A DNA stretch of 64,000 nt from the NCBI GenBank assembly GCA_932526585.2, contig OW052245.1, positions 65,749,586 through 65,813,585 on the forward strand. The letters run 5' to 3'. Under the pieces are notes generated by a model, which did not search any database, had not been told where the DNA came from, and was given only the letters and a program-made list of their open reading frames with translations. The DNA is from Philonthus cognatus. Lineage: Eukaryota; Arthropoda; Insecta; Coleoptera; Staphylinidae. Both the position numbers and the translations under genes were made by a program. Positions 55,961 to 64,000 of the stretch are shown here, one piece after another (position 1 is the stretch's first letter; every line of letters begins with the position of its first letter).

Positions 55961-56300
55961 TGGTTTTGTACAATCACATTTATTTACCCGGCAAATTCAC
56001 ATTTTCAGGCTTTCAATAATCGAAAGTCGAAATTTTACTTCATGCTTAACCAAATGATGGACATCCTTGTTTAAAGCAATGTTTAAAATTCTATTGATTT
56101 TCTATGTATTTAATTACACTCAATCGTTGTTTTGATTAATTGTAATTAAATACATAGAAAATCAATAGAATTTGATAAATTACCTTAACCCATTAACGGC
56201 CGAACAATTATAGAGTTATTTCTAAAAGTTGATTTTAGAAACAATTCTATACTTCTTTTTATGCTTTCTACGATTGATGTATTGTATTACATACTGTGCA
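55961..56300. repeat. Hairpin-flank remnant and 96-bp palindrome
   Basis: 56005-56045 keeps TTCAGGCTTTC ... GAAATTTTACTTCATGC without a partner arm. 56082-56177 is a palindrome with perfect 33-bp arms (AAATTCTATTGATTTTCTAT, GTATTTAATTACA). 56190-56215 (ACCCATTAACGGCCG) resembles 27545-27565. Confidence 0.7.
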
Positions 56301-56575
56301 TTTTTCTTTTAAATGCACATAATGTATACGCTGTAAATGCAAGGCATTCGTCGATTTTGTATAAAAACGTGCGATATGAAGTTTAGAACGAGTATTTCCA
56401 CTCCCAGACTAAGCATGAAGTAAAATTTCGAGTTTAGAAAAGCCCCGCGTAGAAAATTTGTCGAGGGTCGCGCAGCGACCCGAGACAAATTTTCACGGGG
56501 CTTTTCTAAACTCGAAATTTTACTTCATGCGCCACGCGTATAAAACACTGAAATATTGTGAAGTTGGAAATAATC
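56301..56575. mobile_element. Half hairpin element (apex B)
   Basis: Outer arm (GGCATTCGTCGATTTTGTAT), outer flank and apex-B hairpin 56415-56529 with an inner flank on its right. The partner is missing; AT-rich sequence similar to 28680-28730 follows. Confidence 0.75.
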
Positions 56576-56744
56576 TAAAAAATTTTTTTTGAAATAAGTA
56601 ATAATCGAGATATTTAAATAACAAAATATTCACATTATTCTTTATACATTTTCAAGTCAAGTCAAATAATATAATATATCAAATTAAATTATTTAGTAAT
56701 TAAATTAACATAAAATTAATAAGGTTGCTTATATGCATCAATGG

Positions 56745-57217
<473 letters not shown>

Positions 57218-57224
57218 TCAATGG

Positions 57225-58059
57225 CGCTTAATGGATTAAACATGGGTGTCCATCACTTGGTTAGGCATGAAGTAAAATTACGAATTTTATATTATGATTT
57301 ACCGGGAATTAATTGGTAAACCGGTTTTTTTCCATAAATTTATGGAATTACCAATAATTCGTAAAAGTTGGTAAATTCACAATCTTTAATGTTAAAAAGC
57401 TGTGACATTGTAACTGATGGTTTTAAATTTTACTGAAATTTAACAGTAACATTTAAAACTCTATGTATTCATAGTGATAGTGTTGTACGATGGAACTAAT
57501 CCATCTCAAAATTTACCGATTTTTCTTTTATGAAACCAACAAACCCGCACGAAAAAAACGTATAAAAACCGGGACACGATTTTTATTACGTAAATATTGT
57601 AACATTCGGCGGTGGTGGGACGTGATGGAGAACTTCCTCTCCTTTTTGTACGTGCCAAATTGTGCATGGCTCGACATCAATAGCTGAGGCAGGATGTGTG
57701 ATTACCGTGGGCTAAAGTTAAAGTTGTAAAACGAGGGTCGTAAACTGGATGTCCTTTCCCCGAAGGTATCTTCCAGGATTCGGGTGTAAACTGCTAAAAC
57801 TCGCCTATTTATAGCCGGGGCATGTAAATAAGGTGGGTGCTTAAGAGTGATTAATTAAAGTTGTTATATTTATGGCCAAATTTAACTAATTTAATCTTAA
57901 ACATGTTCAGAGAGGAAATTAAATTCAAATACGTTGTACTACTTTTCTTACTTTCAACTCTATTGATTACATAACTTCTAATATCTAAATCTAAGATGAT
58001 AACTTGTTCTTTTTAATATCTAACACTATCGTCAAATAAATAAAAAACTTTAATTATTA
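57225..58059. other. No gene recognised; hairpin-flank remnant and GC-richer island
   Basis: 57236-57280 (GGTGTCCATCACTTGGTTAG then GCATGAAGTAAAATTA) matches the remnant at 56035-56075 in reverse and 54887-54925. 57590-57850 is GC-richer and unique (ATTCGGCGGTGGTGGGACGT), with a 65-codon plus frame of unknown meaning. The rest is AT-rich. Confidence 0.35.
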
Positions 58060-58800
58060 TAATGTAATGCTATGATAATACGAATATTTGTTCTTGTTAA
58101 TAAAAGCACGTTCACAATTGTTTATTTAATTTGTAATTTGTAGTAAAAAACCACTGAGATAAAAGAATCCTCAAGTGCAATAACACACTTAGTTTTAAGA
58201 CATTAAGAAAATATTCTCTCTCTCTTTTTCTCTCTTGTTCAGAAATATTCTTATTTTTTTTTAATGTCTTAAAACTAAGTATGTTATTGCACTTCAGGAT
58301 TTTTTTAATCTCTGTGGTATTTTACTACAAATTAGAAATTAAATGGACAATTGTGAACGTTGTTTTATTAACAAGAACAAATATTTATATTATCATAGTT
58401 AAAGTTAAAATCTTTATTTGTGACCTAACTGTATGTTTTTGAGTTTGCGTAACCACTGATATAAAAGAATCCTCAAGTGCAATAACACACTTAGTTTTAA
58501 GACATTAAGAAAATATTCTCTCTCTCTCTTTTTCTCTCTTGATCAGAAATATTCTTAATTTTTTTTAATGTCTTAAGAAAATATTCTCTCTCTTTTTCTC
58601 TCTTGTTCAGAAATATTCTTAATTTTTTTTTAATGTCTTAAAACTAAGTATGTTATTGCACTTGAGGATATTTTTAATCTCTGTGGTATTTTACTACAAA
58701 TCAGAAATTAAATGGACAATTGTGAACGTTGTTCTATTAACAAGAACAAATATTTATATTATCATAGTTAAAGTTAAAATCATTATTTGTGACCTAACTG
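58060..58800. repeat. Foldback of ~340 bp, duplicated in tandem
   Basis: 58065-58405 is a palindrome centred near 58235 on a CT-rich loop. Arms contain AGTGCAATAACACACTTAGT, TTTTAAGACATTAAGAAAAT and TTGTGAACGTTGTTTTATTA. 58440-58790 repeats its right part and loop, with an extra internal copy of TCTTAAGAAAATATTCTCTC. TTTGTGACCTAACTGTATGT precedes both the second unit and the next palindrome. Confidence 0.8.
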
Positions 58801-58830
58801 TATGTTTTTGAGTTTACGTGAAGTGATTAT

Positions 58831-58930
58831 TACACTAATAAAGACTGTTATTGCTTACTTCACTTTTTATTTTTATCATTAACGATAAAAATAAAAAGTG
58901 AAGTAAGGAATAACAGTTTTTATTAGTGTA
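58831..58930. repeat. 100-bp palindrome of the 13-kb element's terminal repeat
   Basis: TACACTAATAAAGACTGTTA, CTTACTTCACTTTTTATTTT and their complements flank a short ATCATTAACGAT centre. The arms match the inverted repeats at 13083-13177 and 13883-13985. Confidence 0.8.
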
Positions 58931-59358
58931 TTTGTGACCTAGCTTTGGATATTAAAAAAAACTAAGTTAGGATCGTACATTTAGATATTAGAAGAAACTT
59001 CAATTTTATACAGGAATGTAAATCTTGTACGGAAATCGGATGGTATTGAAATTGTCATAACTGCTACAGTTTTTTGTTTAACTTTTTATAGAAACATAGT
59101 AAAACCAAAATATTTGCATGCTTGTCCACATATATTCGGGACGTGAAATATCCCCACATAACATAAAAAAACGACTTTTGGTAGGAAATCAATCGAAAGA
59201 ATTAAAATATTTTCGGTTTAGAAAAGCAATAAAATTATAAATTGCATATCCGAATTGTCCGGCTTTTCAAAACTTTTCAAAACTCGATTAATCAACTACT
59301 AAAACCTTTAGTAGTTAGAACAACGAAATTTAGGTGAGACATTTGTGCAGTAAACTGT

Positions 59359-60430
59359 TGGCAACCCTGAAAAAAACAATTTGACAGCTGAGAGTTTAGG
59401 GTTAGTAAAAATGCAGCTTTACAAGATACAACAACGTTTTTTCATTAATGAATGATATCTCAAAAATAATTAAAGTTTGGCGGTCACGTTTCAAATATTT
59501 CATAAAAAATATTGTCGGAATAGTGTTTTAACTTTGTCGACTGTAAAGAGATTAATTAAAAAATTCAGAAAGACTGGATCAGTTGCAGACGCTAAACACA
59601 CTGGTCGTCCAAAAACAAACCGTTCAAATGTCAATGTCGAAGCAGTGCGTAAGAGTGTTGGTGAAAATCCCAGTAAATCAATTGCAGACGCTAAACACAC
59701 TGGTCGTCCAAAAACAAACCGTTCAAATGTCAATGTCGAAGCAGTGCGTAAGAGTGTTGGTGAAAATCCCAGTAAATCATGGACAAGATCTGAAAATTTC
59801 AAGAAGCTCTCTACAGCGTATACTTGCAAAAGATCTGTGTCTCCATGCTTACAACATTCAATTAACACAACAACTGAAGCCTAATGACCATGCACAGCGA
59901 AGAGAATTCGTTGAATGGATTATTGAACATCAACAAGTGGATGCTGATTTTTCGAGCAAAATCATCCTAAGCGATGAAGCACATTTTTACCTTGATGGCT
60001 TTGTTAATCGCTAAAATTGCCGTGTTTGGGGTTCGGGGAACCCACATGTGATTGTCAAAAAACAGTTGCATCCATAACGTGTCACTGTTTGGTGCGGATT
60101 TTGGGCTGGAGGCATCATAGGACCATACTTTTTTTTTAAATGAGGCTGGTCAAGCAGTGACTGTTACTGATGCTCGATATAGCGACATAATAACATAGTT
60201 CTTTCTGCCGAAATTAGATGATATTGATGTGGCCAATATGTGGTTTCAACAAGTCGGTGCCACATGCCATACAGCCTGTGAAACAAATCAATTAATGCAC
60301 AAGACATTTCCTGCTCGTGTACTCTCTCGTTTCGGTGATCAGAATTGGCTTTCTAGATCGTGTGATTTAACACCATTAGATTTCTTTTTATGGGGTTATT
60401 TGAAGTCAAAGGTCTATGTCAACATGCACC
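59359..60430 (+). pseudogene. Tc1/mariner transposase (DD41D type), 5' part
   Basis: Reading from 59411 in several frames gives MQLYKIQQRFFINE, LTLSTVKRLIKKFRKTGSVA, DAKHTGRPKTNRSN (DNA-binding half), RSSLQRILAKDLCLHAY, KIILSDEAHFYLDGFVNR (first catalytic D), TVWCGFWAGGIIGPYFF, ANMWFQQVGATCHTA and SCDLTPLDFFLWGYLKSKVY (third D). The second catalytic residue, D in QQDGATCH, is V here. Spacing from it to the third D is 41 residues, the DD41D class. A 99-bp in-frame tandem duplication (59583-59681, 59682-59780) repeats DAKHTGRPKTNRSN. At least three frameshifts or stops. The gene is split at about 60425 by an RT insertion; the tail is at 62920-63065. Confidence 0.85.
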
Positions 60431-62919
60431 AGAAATAATAACACGATAGATAACATATTCACAAACATAGAAAAGACTTTATTCGATGCAAGCCCAGTCA
60501 AGACTACTTCTGATCATGTTGGTATACAACTAAATGTAAAATCCATACACATTGCAGATAAAACTGTCAATAAAATTATACAACCCATTACACACCTAGG
60601 GAAATTTAATTTATTTCAATCATTGTATAACCAAAGGTGGGGTGAGATTACAAACACAGTAGATGTGAATGAGAAATATAATAAATTTCACGAGACTCTC
60701 CTTCAGCATTTTAATACAGTTTTCCAAAAAAAAAAAATTCGCATAAAAGATCTAAACAAAATTATATTCACTGGTTCACAAATGAACTTCACACTATGAG
60801 ATAACACCTACATCTATTAGGGGAGCTAAGCAACCTATGCCCTCAGAACAAGCAATTGTATAAAACATACAAAATTAAATACCAACGGGCAATCAAGACA
60901 GCAAAGAAGAAAGCAAATAATACTTACATAAATAAATCAAATAATAAAAACAAAGCCATGTGGGAGGTCATAAACTCATCAAGAAGGCGAGTAATACATT
61001 CAATTACCACATGCGATATAACTGCAAACACCTTCAACAATGCTTTTATATCATCCGTAAATAAAATAATTTCATCCATCCCCGAATCATTATCACCACT
61101 ACCAAAACAAAGTTTATTTCCACATACTTCAAATACTTTTAAGTTTAATCCCGTATCTAGTCTTGATGTGCGAAACGTAATAAAGTCACTGAAAAACAGC
61201 AGCTCTAAGGACTTCTATGGCTTAACAGTTGACACAATTAAATCATGCAAGGACGTAATATTAGAGCCGCTCACAAACATCATAAATGCCTGTATTTCAA
61301 TCCACAAAAAAGGTGATAAAACCGACATCAATAATTACAGGCCCATATCGATTTTGCCAGTATTTTCGAAAGTTATTGAAAAACTCCTTTGTAACCAAAT
61401 GGCCATACATCTTGAAAATAATAATCTCTTGCACAAAACGCAGTTTGGTTTCAGAAAGAATATGTCTACTGCAGACGGAATAACAACACTAGTAGATGAA
61501 CTTCTGGACGCATTTGAGAAAAGTGAGCACTCTATAGTTACTTTCGTTGACCTCAGCAAAGCTTTTGACTGTGTAAGTCATGATATACTGTTAACTAAAA
61601 TATCGATGTATAGTTTTCAAGATAGTAGTTTAAATCTAATTGCGTCATACCTTGATAACAGAAGGAAAGTTGTGCGTTTGAACCATGATGTGTCAGAGGC
61701 AGCTTTCAAGTATGGTGTTCCTCAGGGCTCTATCCTGGGCCCCCTTTTTTTATCATATGATATTGTAATTCACTTGAAAAACTTTATTACTGTGCTGTAT
61801 GCTGATGACACATCAATTAAAACGTCCAACTCGTGCATAAATGAACTACTAAGAGAAAACCACACAGCTGTAGCTAATGGAACTGAGTGGTTCCACACGA
61901 ATAAGTTACACCTAAACCAAAACAAAACTATCAATATGCTATTTACGCTCAGAAATCATGACTTACACATGGCTCAATCGACAAAGTTTCTTGGAGTGCA
62001 TCTTGACACGAGACTGAGATGGGATGTAAATGGTGAGGCACTAGCAAACAGACTCAATAGAAATATATTTCTACTAAGAAACCTGGGAAACTCAGTCTCG
62101 GAACAAATGCAACTAACAAGTTACTTTGCGACCTGCCAGTCTATAATGACTTACTGTCTACTTGTGTGGGGTCATTCCGCAAGTAGGCACAGAATATTCA
62201 GCCTGCAAAGAAAATGCGTTAGAATTCTGGCAGGTGCAAAATATAGAGATGACTCCAGACCTCTGTATAAAAAGCTAGGTGTCATGACTCTTCCTTGTCT
62301 TTATATATACAGTTGCCTGACTCATATCACTAAAAACAGACACAACTATATAACAAGCGAAACAGTTCATAACTATGGAACAAGACAAACATCCAACTTA
62401 AGAACTGAACCGATGCGACTGTCTAAATCATTCAATGGGACAAGATACTGGGCACCTAAATTTTATAACTTTCTGCCGACAACTATAAAAAAACTGCCAC
62501 CAAATGAGTTCCAAAAAAGAATTAAAAAATACTTGACGGTAAATGCGTTCTTTACCTGTGAGGAATACCTTTTGAAGACAGAATCCAAAACAGACCTAGA
62601 GTAGCATCCTTCTCCAACTATCATTATTAAGCTATAAACTACTAGTCAATAATTTATATCAATTCATACAATACACTAATATGCCACTTTATTATTATTA
62701 TATTTTAATTTTAATATTTACTCTTATTTTAATTTTTCTTATCTTACCTGACGTTATGTTTAAAATTTTAATATTTATGTATACGTTTCACTGTTGTCAC
62801 TATTTTAATATGTTCTATGTTTAATCATTGTATGGCTTTGCTATCACAGAATCTCTACCTGACGTATGTAAAACAATATTGTTATTAGCATGAATAAATT
62901 ATTATTATTATTATTATTA
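60431..62919 (+). pseudogene. Non-LTR retrotransposon inserted in the mariner transposase
   Basis: It begins inside the end of the endonuclease domain (NNNTIDNIFTNIE, TSDHVGIQLNV at 60438-60540), with a stop and frameshift near 60800. The long frame 60856-62604 holds SSKDFYGLTVDTIKS, KKGDKTDINNYRPISILPVF, QFGFRKNMST, FVDLSKAFDCVSHDILL, KYGVPQGSILGPLF, LYADDTSIK (catalytic YADD), NKLHLNQNKTINMLF, TKFLGVHLDTRL and the C-terminal YNFLPTTIKKLPPNEFQ block. Two internal deletions are visible: the stretch before KKGDK and part of the ILGPL..YIND region. The 3' end has AATAAA and (TTA)n at 62896-62919, after which transposase sequence resumes. Same family as 29940-31735. 5'-truncated and defective. 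Confidence 0.9.
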
Positions 62920-63065
62920 CACAACCATCCGTGCATTACAGGAGGAAATTTAACGCTGCATCAACGGAATTCAGCCACATTTATGCAGAATGGTCATAGA
63001 AAATTTCGACAAAGGAGTGCGTATGTGCTAGCAAATTCGTGAAGGCGAATAGCCTTATGTATTAT
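62920..63065 (+). pseudogene. DD41D mariner transposase, C-terminal part
   Basis: ACACAACCATCCGTGCATTA onward reads TTIRALQEEI, a stop, RCINGIQPHLCRMVIENFDK, GVRMC and QIREG. This is the C-terminus expected directly after KVYVN at 60424, so the RT element lies between. One in-frame stop. No right terminal repeat was identified. Confidence 0.75.
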
Positions 63066-64000
63066 TCCTTATGTATTATTCCACAAATAACCCTATCCTA
63101 TGTACTTTATGATTAATTAAAAAAATAACAATCTAAAGACTAAAAACTGTTTTCTATTTAATTTAAATCTTGCGTTAATTCTAAGACGCCCTTTATAAGA
63201 TTGTTTGAAAATTTAATTTCACAATAAAAAAAAATACATTTATATTTAGATTATCTTTTAAATGACATCAATTGGGATCAATAAGCCTGGGAAAAACTTG
63301 TAACGACCTCGACTTATAGGACCCGGAGCGCTAATAAATCCTCACCCTCTCGATCGACGACGTGCAGCCCAAAAACAAAAAATACCGTGAGCCGAAAACG
63401 ACAAATAAAAAATCGCCCCCAATGTTCAAATAAATGAAATTATCCCGTTTGTGTTCGACACAGAGGAATTACAAACAAACATGCAAAACCGGCGGCGTTC
63501 AATTGAAAATGATGGATAGATCGCAAATGCAATTTAGATGCAGTATATTCGCGTTTTCCGTACAATGGTCAGAATGTGGACCGATTTCAGCATGCTGGAG
63601 TACTTTTTTTATTTCGTATGATTCGCAAACACCGAATAAAATCAGCAATCGCCATCGTGTTTGCATTTGAGCAATTAGTTTAAAGCGGTGGTTGTTTAAT
63701 TAAAACGGGATGCAAAAAAGTGAACAGTAGTAATTGATTTTTGTTAATAAGCAGTGTAATTTACGAGATATACGATGTATATATTGTTTAATCTAATTTT
63801 TGAAAAATAATATGCCAGTATATAAATAACTCTAGACGATATTGATTTTGAATAGCGTGTTTTTAAAAGAGATTCATGCCAGCAATTTCTACTCCCTAGA
63901 GAGGCAGGTGTTGGCAACAGAGCACGTGTACCATTTGATATTAGGAATGCATGCCTTAATAAAATATTGCAAATAATATTAATTCTAGCTAAAGAAACTG
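63066..64000. other. No gene recognised; GC-richer unique island
   Basis: 63290-63680 is GC-richer and free of the window's repeats (GGACCCGGAGCGCTAATAAA, CGATCGACGACGTGCAGCCC, AAACCGGCGGCGTTC). A 78-codon plus frame (63434-63670) has no motif. Candidate conserved noncoding sequence. 63680-64000 is AT-rich and unassigned. Confidence 0.35.

Overview
The window looks like an intron-scale piece of an AT-rich insect (arthropod) genome that is almost entirely repetitive. I could support one host coding segment: a 125-bp minus-strand exon (9280-9404) with good splice sites. It encodes the start of an immunoglobulin domain of the lachesin / Dpr-interacting-protein (DIP) type. No neighbouring exon was recognised, so the rest of the window probably lies in introns or flanks of that gene. 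No tRNA, rRNA, CRISPR array or bacterial-type operon was seen.

The dominant feature is a family of hairpins, with 34 recognisable copies in 64 kb. Each is a near-perfect palindrome of about 105-118 bp that starts ATGAAGTAAAATTTCGAGTT and ends with its complement, capped by a GC-rich, CpG-rich apex. Two apex classes (A and B) exist. Hairpins carry an outer flank (CCACTCCCAGACTAAGC) on one side and an inner flank (GCGCCACGCGTATAAAACAC) on the other. They occur as outer-hairpin-inner...inner-hairpin-outer pairs, or as chains of three or four, inside longer inverted repeats whose tips read TA-CAGGGA...TCCCTG-TA. They also sit inside a hAT-like element and inside a Tc1-like TIR element.

Layout. 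0-1 kb: foldback and 69-bp satellite. 1-5.4 kb: hairpin element, a 225-bp hAT miniature, and a mariner with a 1.1-kb hAT element nested in it. 5.4-9.2 kb: two TA-flanked TIR elements. 9.2-11.4 kb: host exon, then a duplicated hairpin element and a four-hairpin chain. 12.1-12.8 kb: 144-bp satellite. 13-14 kb: fragment of a non-LTR element with a restriction-like endonuclease motif. 15-16 kb: hairpin elements. 17.2-19.1 kb: reverse transcriptase (RT) relic split by a 580-bp LTR-like insertion. 21-29 kb: hairpin elements, an RT relic, a 548-bp tandem duplication. 29.9-36.7 kb: two long RT relics. 37-39 kb: mariner-like TIR elements. 40.2 kb: second hAT miniature. 41.6-44.4 kb: long hairpin element with nested repeats. 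45-51 kb: RT relic, second hAT copy, transposase relics, large palindromes, a Penelope-like insertion with an empty-site comparison. 52-53.5 kb: 1.6-kb foldback with an 80-85-bp satellite. 54.8-57.2 kb: hairpin elements and an RTE-like tail. 58-63 kb: duplicated foldback and a DD41D mariner split by an RT insertion.

Every transposon gene seen is truncated, frameshifted or stopped, so nothing here looks autonomous. Clade names are from memory of motifs, without database comparison. Short GC-richer stretches free of repeats (near 11.9, 16.2, 20.8, 22.4, 33.3, 37.3, 48.8, 57.7 and 63.5 kb) are the best candidates for host noncoding sequence.
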